A stretch of DNA of 64,000 nucleotides from Treponema sp. J25 (GCF_004343725.1 NZ_PTQW01000010.1:1-64000), one strand, 5' to 3'. Positions 36,316-45,573 are shown, numbered from the stretch's first letter. The notes: generated from the sequence alone by a model not told the origin. Numbers and translations: made by a program.

Positions 36316-38100
36316 ATGTACAAGCTCCGTCGTTACTGGTCCGTATGGATCCTTATTCCCCTTATTCCGATTCTGCTTATTCTTGCCTATGGACAGATCC
36401 GCTGGGCCATCGATGTGGGTAATAAGGAACAGCTTCGATTATCCCAGGATTTGTATTCCGCTGCCCTACAACTGCGGTCGGCCCTTCAAAATGAAATTGC
36501 CGTATTGCCAGGGATTTTTACGGTCTCGGCGGAAGATTTTTTGGAGATGCTTAAGGAGAAAAATTGGACCCCTTTCCAGGAGCGATGGAATAGTTACCAG
36601 CGCTATGCCCTGGTTCCCTCGCTTATTAAAGATCTTTTTATTGTGAAGAAAAACAAAAAAGAGGGTCAGATTATAGCCGCCTGGAAATGGGAAAAGGACC
36701 GTTTTGTTTCGACCACGGTACTGCCCGAAGGGCCGGGGGTGTTTTTTTCTCCCCTGGAAAAAAAAGAAAAAAGCTCTTCCGCGGCCCCTCCCGATGTTCC
36801 TCCCGGGGTTCCCCCGGGGGCTTCCCATAGTGAGTTTGAGCTTATTATCAGGATTGATTTGGAAGTCCTGGGAAACAAGCTTATTCCTCTTCTTGCAAAG
36901 GAACAACTTCAAAATAAAGGAGATTATTACTTTCGTATTCTTGATACCTATCAGAAAGCAACGGTGTATGTTAGCGGAACTAACAAGGCTTTTCTCCAGA
37001 TAGATGAACTGTTCTGCACGCCCGATCTTCGCTATCCTCTGTTTAATACTAATTTCTTCGTTCTGTTTTCCCGTCTTTCCCGGGATCTCTCCGCAGAAGG
37101 GTCCGCTCCGGCTATGAGTCTTCTGAAATTTCGTCGAGAAAACCTGTTTATAGAGCCGGTTCCCCAGGATGTACCGGTGCAATATCGTCCCATGGGTCCT
37201 CCGCCAGAAGAGGACCCCTTTCAAAGAAGCCGTTGGATTTTAGAAGCGGTTCATGTCTCTGGATCTCTTGCGGTGGTAACCCACTGGGCAGTGGTACGGA
37301 ACATTTCCCTGAGTGCTATCATTCTTTTCTTGATTACCGCGGCCCTTATAGCCCTTTCCCGGGGGGTCCGAAAAAACCAGGAGTTGGCGGAACGACAACA
37401 GGAATTTATCGCCACCGTAACCCATGAACTGAAAACCCCTATCGCGGTCATCCGATCGGGGGCTAATAATCTTGCTTCGGGGATAATAAGCAAGGGAGAA
37501 AAGACCCGTGAATATGGAGCGATGATAGAAGAACAGGCCCTGCGGCTTCTGAATATGGTAGATCACCTTCTGTTGTATTCCCGTCTGGGAAATCAGGATG
37601 GTCTTTCTCTTACAAGAATCAACATGAGCCATCTTACTGAAGGAATAATTCAGGAATACCTTCCCCGCCTTATGCAAGAGGGCTTTACCCATGAATTTCA
37701 TATTGAAGGCGATCTCTTTGTCGACGGGGATCCCCTTGCTCTGGAACTGGTCCTGACGAATCTTATAGAAAATGTGTTTAAACATGCCGTTTCAGGTCGT
37801 TTTCTGGGTATTGACCTTTGGAAAGAATCTTTGACACGATGGGGTAAAACGAAAGGATGGATTGTGATACAGGTCCGGGATCGAGGAAAACCGCTTCCCC
37901 GGAGGGAGCGCTTTTTAATTTTTGAAGCCTTTTATCGGGGAATTGATGCCCGGCGAGAACAGCGGCGGGGAAGCGGTCTGGGATTAAGTCTGGTACGTCG
38001 TATTATTTCTGCCCATGGGGGGACCGTCACGTATGAAACCGACGGTAACCTCGGTTCCCGTTTTATTGTTCGTTTACCGGAGGGAGTAAAAAATGAATGA
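36316..38100 (+). CDS. Membrane-bound sensor histidine kinase
   Basis: A 594-residue kinase. The start at 36316 places the first membrane span (VWILIPLIPILLILAYG) at the N-terminus; the upstream in-frame ATG at 36274 overlaps the promoter. A periplasmic sensor region of about 310 residues follows, with a Pro-rich low-complexity stretch near 147-173. The second span is about 332-352. H370 in EFIATVTHELKTPIAVIRSG is the phosphoacceptor. The ATPase domain has the N-box LVLTNLIENVFKH, a degenerate G1 box (DRGKPLP) and a good G2 box RGSGLGLSLVRRII. It pairs with the OmpR-type regulator that overlaps its end by 8 bases. The signal is unknown; neighbours suggest envelope or redox sensing, but this is weak. 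Confidence 0.92.
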   Translation: MYKLRRYWSVWILIPLIPILLILAYGQIRWAIDVGNKEQLRLSQDLYSAALQLRSALQNEIAVLPGIFTVSAEDFLEMLKEKNWTPFQERWNSYQRYALVPSLIKDLFIVKKNKKEGQIIAAWKWEKDRFVSTTVLPEGPGVFFSPLEKKEKSSSAAPPDVPPGVPPGASHSEFELIIRIDLEVLGNKLIPLLAKEQLQNKGDYYFRILDTYQKATVYVSGTNKAFLQIDELFCTPDLRYPLFNTNFFVLFSRLSRDLSAEGSAPAMSLLKFRRENLFIEPVPQDVPVQYRPMGPPPEEDPFQRSRWILEAVHVSGSLAVVTHWAVVRNISLSAIILFLITAALIALSRGVRKNQELAERQQEFIATVTHELKTPIAVIRSGANNLASGIISKGEKTREYGAMIEEQALRLLNMVDHLLLYSRLGNQDGLSLTRINMSHLTEGIIQEYLPRLMQEGFTHEFHIEGDLFVDGDPLALELVLTNLIENVFKHAVSGRFLGIDLWKESLTRWGKTKGWIVIQVRDRGKPLPRRERFLIFEAFYRGIDARREQRRGSGLGLSLVRRIISAHGGTVTYETDGNLGSRFIVRLPEGVKNE

Positions 38101-38821
38101 AAAACCTATGATTCTGATTATTGAGGATGAAAAAGATCTGGTGGTTACTATTGGCGATCGTCTTACTGCAGAAGGATATTCCTGCGAAGCGGCTACTACG
38201 GGTCCTGAGGGGTATGAGAAAGCCCTCAAGGGGAATTATGGGCTTATCCTTTTAGATATCATGCTCCCCGGGAAAAATGGTTTTGATATCTGTCGGGACC
38301 TGCGGGCCCAGGGTGTCCAGACGCCGGTTCTTATGCTTACCGCCCGGACCCAGACCATCGACAAGGTGCTGGGGCTTAAATTGGGGGCCGACGACTACCT
38401 CTGTAAACCCTTTGATATGGAAGAACTCATGGCCCGCATCGAAGCAATCCTGCGGCGGGCGGAGCTTTCTCGGGAACCCGCCGGGCCTGCCCTTTCTAAG
38501 GAAATCCTGCAGCAAAAGCGGGGAAGGGAGGTATATGAGCTTTTTACCGTGGATTTTTCCCAGGCCATCATAGAACGGGATGGCGAGAAGATCCCCCTTT
38601 CCGCCCAAGAGTATAAGGTATTGGTGTATCTTACCCAGCATCCCAACGAAGTGGTAAGTCGGGAGACCCTTCTAAATACCGTCTGGGGCTACGAAACCGA
38701 CACTACTACCCGGACGGTGGATGTGCACATTGCCTGGCTTAGAAAAAAAATCGGCGACCACGATCCCTTCCCCCGGCATATCCATACGGTTCGGGGCCTG
38801 GGCTACCGCTTTGTGCCATAA
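38093..38821 (+). CDS. OmpR-family response regulator
   Basis: A 242-residue regulator. The receiver (1-120) has the acidic pair E11-D12, phosphorylation site D55 (LILLDIMLPG), T83 and K105 (CKPFD). The C-terminal winged helix (about 150-240) has the family pattern LSAQEYKVLVYLTQ, then RETLLNTVWG, TRTVDVHIAWLRKKIG and TVRGLGYRFV. It is translationally coupled to the sensor kinase. GGAGGGAG near 38080 supports the start. Targets are unknown. Confidence 0.95.
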   Translation: MNEKPMILIIEDEKDLVVTIGDRLTAEGYSCEAATTGPEGYEKALKGNYGLILLDIMLPGKNGFDICRDLRAQGVQTPVLMLTARTQTIDKVLGLKLGADDYLCKPFDMEELMARIEAILRRAELSREPAGPALSKEILQQKRGREVYELFTVDFSQAIIERDGEKIPLSAQEYKVLVYLTQHPNEVVSRETLLNTVWGYETDTTTRTVDVHIAWLRKKIGDHDPFPRHIHTVRGLGYRFVP

Positions 38822-38954
38822 GGGATACTCGCTGCGCCGGGCCTTGCCTTTCTGGTGGTCAGGCCTGGCATAGAGGAGACAAAGCATAACACTCACATCT
38901 TTTCTCTTCCGTTGAGTCGATATCAATCATTCAAAAAATATCTATAAAAAAACC

Positions 38955-38983
38955 TTGCTTCTTTAAAAAAGAGGTCGTACAAT
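38955..38983 (+). promoter_or_regulatory. Promoter of the hydrogenase operon
   Basis: TTGCTT (38955-38960), a 17-base spacer and TACAAT (38978-38983). The predicted leader is about 70 bases, with GGGAGG near 39052 for hydC. I see no Rex-type operator. Confidence 0.65.
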
Positions 38984-39062
38984 AGCACTGTAACAGCTTT
39001 TGTCCAGGCAACGGTTTTCCTTCTTTGGTGGTACAACAGGATAGTAAACCAGGGAGGATGCT

Positions 39063-39542
39063 ATGGACCAGCTTAGCACGGTACTCCACAAATATCGAGA
39101 TAAGCCAGGGGCCCTCCTGGCCATGCTGGAAGAACTCCAGGAAACAAGTCCAGGACACTATCTAGAAGAACAAAAGCTTCGGGATCTTTCCCAGGCTACA
39201 GGAATTCCCCTCTCTCAGATATATTCGGTGGCTACTTTTTATTCCTATTTTAACCTTACTCCCCAGGGGAAGCACAGCCTTGTGGTGTGCCGGGGAACGG
39301 CCTGCCATACCCGGGGATCCCTCGGGCTTTTGCAGGAAGCCCTTCGCCACATTGGTATGGAGCTTCAAGGTGGAGAGGAGGAAGGCTCTTACACCAGCGC
39401 CGACGGTGCCCTTACCATCCGCACCGTGGCCTGTTTTGGCCAATGTGCCCTGGCACCGGTGATTGCCTTAGACGGCAAAATCCATTCCCGCCTTACCGTG
39501 GGAAGGCTTATCTCGATTATTGAACGACTGCGTCGGGGGTAG
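39063..39542 (+). CDS. hydC: NuoE-like [2Fe-2S] subunit of the hydrogenase (HydC)
   Basis: A 159-residue thioredoxin-like ferredoxin subunit of the NADH-dehydrogenase 24-kDa family. The four cluster ligands are C76, C81, C124 and C128 (CRGTAC and CFGQC), with the usual helical N-terminus (LEEQKLRDLSQATGIPLSQIYSVATFYSYF). In multimeric NAD-linked [FeFe]-hydrogenases it passes electrons within the complex next to the NuoF-like subunit. It is first in the operon, five bases before hydB, in the cytoplasm. Assignment to hydC rests on the hydB and hydA genes that follow. Confidence 0.95.
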   Translation: MDQLSTVLHKYRDKPGALLAMLEELQETSPGHYLEEQKLRDLSQATGIPLSQIYSVATFYSYFNLTPQGKHSLVVCRGTACHTRGSLGLLQEALRHIGMELQGGEEEGSYTSADGALTIRTVACFGQCALAPVIALDGKIHSRLTVGRLISIIERLRRG

Positions 39543-39547
39543 GGCCT

Positions 39548-42500
39548 ATGAATCGACTGACGACGATCCAGGAATTGCAAGAAGCCCAGAAACGGGCGGA
39601 ACCCCTGTTACAGCCCCCCTATCCGCGGGTCACTATCGGGATGGGCACCTGTGGTATGGGGAATGGGGCGGAAGAGCTCTATCAAGTATTGGCCCAGCAA
39701 ACCTCGAACGGGAAAGGCCGGGAAGCGTGGCGGCTCGTCAAAACCGGCTGTTTTGGCTATTGTGCCGCAGAGCCCCTGGTATTCATCACCCTGCCGGGCT
39801 CGCCGGTTCTTATGTTTTCCCGGGTAGAAAAGAAAAGGCTCCTTAAACTCATGGATACCCTCTTTTCTGATAGGGGAAGGGAAAAACTGTTTTCCCAGGC
39901 GGAGGGACAAATCGATAGCTGGGACTTTGTAACCCGCCTCCACGAGTTTGGTCCAGCCATTTCTTCGGTGCCTCGATGGAACGAGTGGGATTTTTTCCGA
40001 TACCAGACAAAGATTGTGTTACGGGATGCGGGGCTTATCAATCCCGAAAGCCTGGAAGAATACCTTGCCGCAGGGGGCTATTCGGCCCTGGCCAGGGTAC
40101 TTTCCGGTATGAAACCCAAGGAAGTAATCCAGCAAGTAGAGCTTTCCGGTCTCCGGGGCAGGGGAGGGGCGGGTTTCCCGACGGCTCGGAAGTGGCAGCT
40201 TCTGGCCGAACAGGCGGATTCCCTGAAATACCTCATTTGCAACGCCGACGAGGGGGATCCAGGGGCCTACATGAACCGAAACGAAATAGAAAGTGATCCC
40301 TTTGCTCTTATAGAAGGAATGACGATCGGGGCCTATGCTACAGGATCCAGGGAAGGGATCGTCTACATTCGGGCGGAATATCCCCTGGCGGTAGAACGGC
40401 TTAGCGCCGCGGTAGAACAGGCCCGTGCAGCGGGGCTCCTGGGGGCCCATATTCTGGGAACGGATTTTTCCTTTGATATCCACCTGGTAAAGGGCGCTGG
40501 GGCCTTTGTCTGCGGAGAAGAAACAGCCCTTATCGCCAGTGCGGAGAGTAAGGCGGGACGGCCCCGGCCCCGGCCCCCCTTCCCGGTTCAGCAGGGATAT
40601 CAGGGGCATCCTACGGTAATTAACAACGTGGAAACCTGGTGCACCGTTCCGGCCATTCTTGCCCGGGGCGGGGCATGGTATAGCCAGTTTGGCACCGAAA
40701 AAAGCAAGGGCACCAAGGTGTTTTCCCTGGTGGGTAAGGTACGCAACACGGGACTCGTGGAACTTACCCTGGGGACCTCCCTGGAGAAGGTAGTGTACCA
40801 GATGGGGGGCGGGGCCGGGGCCAGAAAGCGGGTAAAGGCCCTTCAATCCGGAGGCCCTTCAGGGGGCTGTATCCCCGCCGCCAAATTCAATGTACCCATC
40901 GATTATGAGTCCCTAGCGGCCCTGGGGTCTATCATGGGGTCCGGCGGCATGGTGGTGATGGATCAGGATACCTGTATGGTCGATGTGGCCCGCTACTTCG
41001 TGGGGTTTACCACCGCCGAATCCTGCGGGAAGTGCACCCCCTGTCGGGAAGGGCTTGCCCAGATGCGACGGATCCTGACGGCCATTACCCGGGGAGAAGC
41101 CACGGAAGAGGATCTTCAAACGTTGGAACGGCTTGCCCGGATCATAAAGGATACGGCCCTCTGCGGATTGGGGCAAACCGCCCCCAATCCGGTGTTAACG
41201 ACCCTTGAGTATTTTCGGCAGGAATATGAGGAACATATTCGGGATAAGCGCTGCCGGGCGGGGACCTGTGAAGATCTCTACCTGGCCCTCTGTGAAAATT
41301 CCTGTCCCCTTCACATGCATATTCCCGGCTACCTTGCCCTGGTACAGGAGGGGCGGCTGGAAGAAGCCTACGAACTTACCCTGCGGGATAATCCTCTGCC
41401 GGGGAGCATCGGCCGGGTCTGCCACTTTCACTGTTCTACCCGGTGTCGTCGGGAAATGCTGGATGATCCGGTGCAACAGGGCGAAATCCATCGATACCTG
41501 GCGGATGCCATGCGGAAAACCGGAAAGGACCGGGAGATATGGAAAAAACTGGCCCGGGAAAAGGCCGCCCCCACGGGGAAGAAGATCGCCATCCTGGGGG
41601 CGGGTCCTGCGGGACTTACCGCGGCCTTTTATCTTTCCCGTTTAGGCCATGAGGTGCACCTTTTTGATGCCCATCGCTTACCGGGGGGAATCCTTCGGTA
41701 TGGTATCCCCGCCTATCGGCTTCCCAAGGAGGTGCTGGACCACGAACTGGGGCTTTTTAAACAGTTAGGGGTCACCTTCCATGGGGAACTGCGACTCGGG
41801 GTGGAACTGCATCTTGAGGAGCTTGAAAAAGACTACGATGGGGTGGTGCTTGCTATCGGAGCAGAAAGGGACAGAAAGCTCCACATCCCCGGGGAAGAAC
41901 TTCCTGGGGTTCACCCGGGATATGAGTACTTGGATCTTTTTGCGGAGCGGCGGGCCCCAAAACTGGGGAATAGGGTGCTTATCATTGGGGGCGGTAATGT
42001 GGCTATCGATGCGGCCCGGACACTCCAGCGATTGGGTAAGCAGGTGACGGTGGTGTATCGGCGTATGCAGGAGGATATGAGCGCCAATCGGCAGGAACTG
42101 GAAGGTGCCCTGGAAGAAGGTATCGTCTTCCGATACCTTCGGGCCCCTAAGGAAATTGTACCTGCCCCTGAAGGCAAGGGCCTGGTACTCCGTTGTGATG
42201 TCATGGAAGCGGGTCCCATCGATGCGAGTGGTCGTCCCCGTCCGGTGCCCACCGGCACTGTAGAAGAACTTGGGGCGGATGATATTATTGTGGCGGTGGG
42301 AGAAACGGTGGAGACTCCCCTCCTGGAAAGGGAAGGTCTCCTTGTAAGTCCTGAGGGATCCCTGGCTATCGATCCTTTTACAGGAAAAACCAATCGACCC
42401 AAGGTCTGGGCCATGGGAGATGTGGTTTCGGGGCCTTCCACCGCTGCAGAGGCTATGGGGATGGCCAAGCGTCTTGCCCGGGAGATAGATCGATCCCTTA

Positions 42501-42730
42501 CCGGAGCGGATCGTTTCCGGAGTCTTTTCCGGGAGTTTTCTTACAAGCAGGAGATTCCCCTTACACCGGAGGGAAAGCGAAAAAATCGGCCGCCCCATCT
42601 TCCCCCGGACCAACGGATTGGAAACTTTGTGGAGATCAACCTGGGCTATGACGGAGATCAGGCCTTAAACGAAGCCCGTCGGTGCCTTCGCTGCGATGTA
42701 CGACCCAATGCCCGCAGTCCCTGGAGGTAA
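39548..42730 (+). CDS. hydB: NuoF/HydB-like flavoprotein fused to a GltD/NfnB-type NADPH oxidoreductase
   Basis: A 1060-residue fusion. Residues 1-105 are a thioredoxin-like [2Fe-2S] domain (TCGMGNG, CFGYC). Residues 110-545 are NuoF-like: FMN/NAD(H) site G204-RGGAGF-P211, CGEETALIAS, and cluster ligands C493, C496, C499 and C539. From about 565 the chain is GltD-like: Cys-rich N-terminal cluster region (C569, C574, C582, C586 and the later CHFHCSTRC), FAD-binding G684-AGPAG, and a second Rossmann site G814-GGNVAIDAA followed by VVYRR, whose arginines suit the 2'-phosphate of NADPH. Usual HydB proteins instead end in a two-cluster ferredoxin domain. This suggests exchange of electrons among NADH, NADPH and ferredoxin (inference). 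It is read through without a frameshift. Confidence 0.92.
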   Translation: MNRLTTIQELQEAQKRAEPLLQPPYPRVTIGMGTCGMGNGAEELYQVLAQQTSNGKGREAWRLVKTGCFGYCAAEPLVFITLPGSPVLMFSRVEKKRLLKLMDTLFSDRGREKLFSQAEGQIDSWDFVTRLHEFGPAISSVPRWNEWDFFRYQTKIVLRDAGLINPESLEEYLAAGGYSALARVLSGMKPKEVIQQVELSGLRGRGGAGFPTARKWQLLAEQADSLKYLICNADEGDPGAYMNRNEIESDPFALIEGMTIGAYATGSREGIVYIRAEYPLAVERLSAAVEQARAAGLLGAHILGTDFSFDIHLVKGAGAFVCGEETALIASAESKAGRPRPRPPFPVQQGYQGHPTVINNVETWCTVPAILARGGAWYSQFGTEKSKGTKVFSLVGKVRNTGLVELTLGTSLEKVVYQMGGGAGARKRVKALQSGGPSGGCIPAAKFNVPIDYESLAALGSIMGSGGMVVMDQDTCMVDVARYFVGFTTAESCGKCTPCREGLAQMRRILTAITRGEATEEDLQTLERLARIIKDTALCGLGQTAPNPVLTTLEYFRQEYEEHIRDKRCRAGTCEDLYLALCENSCPLHMHIPGYLALVQEGRLEEAYELTLRDNPLPGSIGRVCHFHCSTRCRREMLDDPVQQGEIHRYLADAMRKTGKDREIWKKLAREKAAPTGKKIAILGAGPAGLTAAFYLSRLGHEVHLFDAHRLPGGILRYGIPAYRLPKEVLDHELGLFKQLGVTFHGELRLGVELHLEELEKDYDGVVLAIGAERDRKLHIPGEELPGVHPGYEYLDLFAERRAPKLGNRVLIIGGGNVAIDAARTLQRLGKQVTVVYRRMQEDMSANRQELEGALEEGIVFRYLRAPKEIVPAPEGKGLVLRCDVMEAGPIDASGRPRPVPTGTVEELGADDIIVAVGETVETPLLEREGLLVSPEGSLAIDPFTGKTNRPKVWAMGDVVSGPSTAAEAMGMAKRLAREIDRSLTGADRFRSLFREFSYKQEIPLTPEGKRKNRPPHLPPDQRIGNFVEINLGYDGDQALNEARRCLRCDVRPNARSPWR

Positions 42731-42734
42731 GGTT

Positions 42735-44498
42735 ATGGAACATCAATCCATTCAAATTGAAATTAACGGGATGCCCATTACGGTACCGAAGGACACCCTC
42801 ATTGTGGAGGCCTGCAAAACCGCGGGCTTCCCGGTTCCTACCCTCTGTCATCTTCCGGGTCTTTGCAGCAATGCCTCCTGTGGGGTCTGTGTGGTGGAGG
42901 TAGGGGGAGCAAAAACCCTGGTTCGCTCCTGTGTTCAGAAGGTAAGTCCCGGAATGAAGATTGTTACCAATTCTTCCCGGGTTTTGCAGGCCCGGAAAAC
43001 GGTGGTGGAACTGCTTCTTGCCAACCATCCTGAGGACTGCCTTTCCTGTCTGCGGAACCAAACCTGCGAGCTTCAGGCCCTGGCAGAACAGGTGGGCGTT
43101 CGCCGGGGCAGCTATCGGCCTACGAAAAAATTTCCACCCCCCGACGATGCCGGAGCAACCATTGTTCGGGACAACACAAGGTGCATCCTGTGCGGTCGTT
43201 GTGTCGCGGCCTGTCGGGAAATTCAAGGGGTGGGGGCCATTGATTTTATGGGACGGGGGCTCCATACCCATATTGGGACCTTTATGGACCGTTCCCTGGC
43301 CCAGTCGGTATGTGTGTCCTGCGGTCAGTGTACGCTGGTGTGTCCCACCGGGGCCCTTACCGAACGGGACGAGAGTGACCCCGTGCTTGCGGCCATTCAT
43401 GATCCCGACAAGGTGGTAGTTGTGCAAACCGCCCCGGCCATCCGCTCCAGTTTGGGGGAGGCCCTTGGCATGCCCGCGGGGAGCCTCGTGACCGGTTCCA
43501 TGGTAGCGGCCCTCCGGCGACTGGGCTTTGATTATGTCTTCGATACCCAGTTTGCGGCGGATCTTACCATCATGGAAGAGGGAACCGAACTCCTCCATCG
43601 AATTTCGAATGGTGGGATCCTTCCGATGATTACGAGTTGTTCCCCCGGATGGATTAATTTCATTGAAACCTTTTATCCGGAATTGCTTCCCCACCTTTCT
43701 ACCTGTAAGAGTCCCCAGCAGATGTTTGGGGCCATAGCAAAGTCCTGGTGGGCAAAAAAGATGAACATCGATCCTGCCCGCATCGTGGTTGTTTCTATCA
43801 TGCCCTGTACGGCCAAGAAATACGAGGCCCGACGACCGGAAATGCGGGACGCATATCGTTGGTGGCAGGAGCAGGGGTATGGTAGGGCTCCCTTTGATGA
43901 CGTGGATTATGCCCTTACCACGCGGGAACTGGCCCGCATGATCCGGCGGGTGGGGATAGATTTTTCCCTGCTTCCGCAGGAAGACTTTGATGCCCCCCTG
44001 GGGCTTTCCACCGGCGCTGCTACTATTTTTGCGAGTACCGGTGGGGTGATGGAAGCGGCCCTCCGCACGGCCTACGAATTGGTAACCCACAAATCGCTCC
44101 CCCGGCTGGAGTTTGAAACCTTACGGGGTATGGAAGGCATAAAGACAGCCCAGGTAGAACTGGATGGTACTTCTCTTAAGGTAGGTGTAGCCCATTCCCT
44201 TAAAAATGCCCGGATGTTATTGGAGGAACTCCGTTCAGGTAAGAGTCCCTATACGTTTATAGAGATCATGTCCTGTCCTGGAGGCTGTGTCGGAGGTGGG
44301 GGACAACCCCTGCGGACCGATTGGAACAAAAGGGAACTGCGCCAAAAGGCCATATACCAGGAAGACGCGCGGCTTCCCCTCCGAAAGAGCCATGAAAATC
44401 CAGCAATTCAGGAACTATACCGGGACTTCCTTGGTAAACCTCTCGGGCATCTAAGCCATGAACTGCTCCATACTTCCTATGGGCCCCGGAAGGTGTAG
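42735..44498 (+). CDS. hydA: [FeFe]-hydrogenase catalytic subunit (HydA)
   Basis: A 588-residue iron hydrogenase. The start at 42735 is chosen because GGAGG (42723-42727) lies seven bases upstream and the product then begins with the [2Fe-2S] domain. Clusters in order: [2Fe-2S] (CHLPGLCSNASCGVC), His-Cys [4Fe-4S] (HPEDCLSC), and two [4Fe-4S] (CILCGRCVAAC, CVSCGQCTLVC). H-cluster motifs: L1 TSCSPGW at 300-306, L2 MPCTAKKYE at 356-364, and L3 with E510, C514 and C518 (MSCPGGCVGGGGQP). It evolves or oxidises H2 in the cytoplasm. The L1 serine is discussed under rejected items. The maturation genes hydEFG are not in the window. Confidence 0.97.
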   Translation: MEHQSIQIEINGMPITVPKDTLIVEACKTAGFPVPTLCHLPGLCSNASCGVCVVEVGGAKTLVRSCVQKVSPGMKIVTNSSRVLQARKTVVELLLANHPEDCLSCLRNQTCELQALAEQVGVRRGSYRPTKKFPPPDDAGATIVRDNTRCILCGRCVAACREIQGVGAIDFMGRGLHTHIGTFMDRSLAQSVCVSCGQCTLVCPTGALTERDESDPVLAAIHDPDKVVVVQTAPAIRSSLGEALGMPAGSLVTGSMVAALRRLGFDYVFDTQFAADLTIMEEGTELLHRISNGGILPMITSCSPGWINFIETFYPELLPHLSTCKSPQQMFGAIAKSWWAKKMNIDPARIVVVSIMPCTAKKYEARRPEMRDAYRWWQEQGYGRAPFDDVDYALTTRELARMIRRVGIDFSLLPQEDFDAPLGLSTGAATIFASTGGVMEAALRTAYELVTHKSLPRLEFETLRGMEGIKTAQVELDGTSLKVGVAHSLKNARMLLEELRSGKSPYTFIEIMSCPGGCVGGGGQPLRTDWNKRELRQKAIYQEDARLPLRKSHENPAIQELYRDFLGKPLGHLSHELLHTSYGPRKV

Positions 44499-44534
44499 AG
44501 TGGAATGATTGCGAAGGGCCCCGGGAAACCTCCC

Positions 44535-45524
44535 TTACCGAAGGATCAGTTCTACATCAAGTACTTGCTGCATCACCGGTGGTTTGCGGTGATGTAGCAG
44601 GGAAAAGAGCATGGAGGCCGCTAGCTCTCCCAGTCGGTCGATGGGCTGGCGTACGGTACAGACCGGTATATCGAGGTAATCAAAAAACCGGTAATCGTCA
44701 AAGGCTCCGAGGCCAAAGCGCTTTAAATGGATACCGGCCAGTCTGAGAACATCGATGCAGTCCAAAAGTAGATCTCCCCCAGCGGTCACGCAGAGGGCAT
44801 CCATATCAGGATGGTCCTGTAACATCTCTCCGAGAACCCGTCGGGTTTCTTCGCTTTTATATTCGGTATAATACATAGCTTGCCAGGTTATACCTGCTTT
44901 TTGGAGGGCCCGCTGATATCCCTGGACTCGTTCCTGGGTATAGAGATACTGAGGTGGACCACCAAGGCACCCTATTTTCCGATACCCCTGTTCTATCATA
45001 TGGCTCACGAGCCGTTCGCTTCCTCCAAGATTATCCACGTCCACCGCATAGTGGTGGATCCAGCTATTACGGCCAATGAATACAAAGGGAATTTCTTCTT
45101 CGATAAGCCGGGAAGTGGCCGCCGCATCGATCTGTTCTGCACCGATGATAAGGCCATCCACGTTTCTCCTCCGGATGACCGTGTTGATAGGGGCTGATAT
45201 TTCGCCTTCATGGGGGGTGGTGAGAATAAGAAGGGAGTAGTTATGACGGGTGGCTGTTTGGGCTATAGCGGTGATCATGGCAGACCAGTAGGCACCCGAC
45301 AGAGAGTAGGCCGCTTCATGGGGAATAAGGAGCCCAATGCTCCCGGTCCGATTCGAAGCTAAGGCCTGGGCAGTGGCACTGGGTTCGTAGTTTAATTTTT
45401 TCGCCAGCTCCAGGATGTACTGCCGCTTTTCTTCGCTAACCCCTTTGTGTCCATTCAGCGCTTTAGACACGGTACTCTTTGCAACCCGGGCGATGCGGGC
45501 AATTTCATTGATAGTGGTTTTCAT
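44535..45524 (-). CDS. LacI-family repressor of the mannan locus
   Basis: A 329-residue LacI/GalR regulator. The HTH is at 4-24 (INEIARIARVAKSTVSKALNG), followed by the hinge EPSATAQALASNRTGSIGLLI and the sugar-sensing domain (for example VDGLIIGAEQID, YRKIGCLGGPPQY, AFDDYRFFDYLDIPV). It lies downstream of the GH5 gene on the same strand with 184 bases between, and is convergent with hydA. It has its own palindrome near the -10 region. It is the natural candidate to bind the shared operators at 50214-50229 and 54164-54178, with a manno-oligosaccharide or mannosylglucose as inducer (inference). Confidence 0.92.
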   Translation of the reverse strand: MKTTINEIARIARVAKSTVSKALNGHKGVSEEKRQYILELAKKLNYEPSATAQALASNRTGSIGLLIPHEAAYSLSGAYWSAMITAIAQTATRHNYSLLILTTPHEGEISAPINTVIRRRNVDGLIIGAEQIDAAATSRLIEEEIPFVFIGRNSWIHHYAVDVDNLGGSERLVSHMIEQGYRKIGCLGGPPQYLYTQERVQGYQRALQKAGITWQAMYYTEYKSEETRRVLGEMLQDHPDMDALCVTAGGDLLLDCIDVLRLAGIHLKRFGLGAFDDYRFFDYLDIPVCTVRQPIDRLGELAASMLFSLLHHRKPPVMQQVLDVELILR

Positions 45525-45547
45525 TCAAACCTCATGGATGCTCTTGG

Positions 45548-45573
45548 TAGTAATATCGTATTACTATAGTATA
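45548..45573 (-). promoter_or_regulatory. Operator/promoter of the mannan-locus lacI gene
   Basis: Nineteen-base palindrome with arms TAGTAATA and TATTACTA around TCG (45548-45566). It overlaps TATAGT and TATACT hexamers on the minus strand (45563-45573). The -35 region is poor. It differs from the AAGAAACCGTTTTCT sites of the locus. Confidence 0.5.

Noticed and set aside
36114-36323. Minus-strand 69-residue frame between the giant gene and the sensor kinase
   Set aside because: No ribosome site; it overlaps the promoter and start of the sensor kinase; composition is that of AT-rich intergenic DNA.
43632-43652. HydA L1 motif reads TSCSPGW and not TSCCPxW, which could mean loss of an H-cluster residue
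   Set aside because: From memory, TSCSPGW is common in NAD-linked multimeric [FeFe]-hydrogenases with the same downstream sequence, and all other ligands are intact. An alignment with group A multimeric enzymes would settle it.
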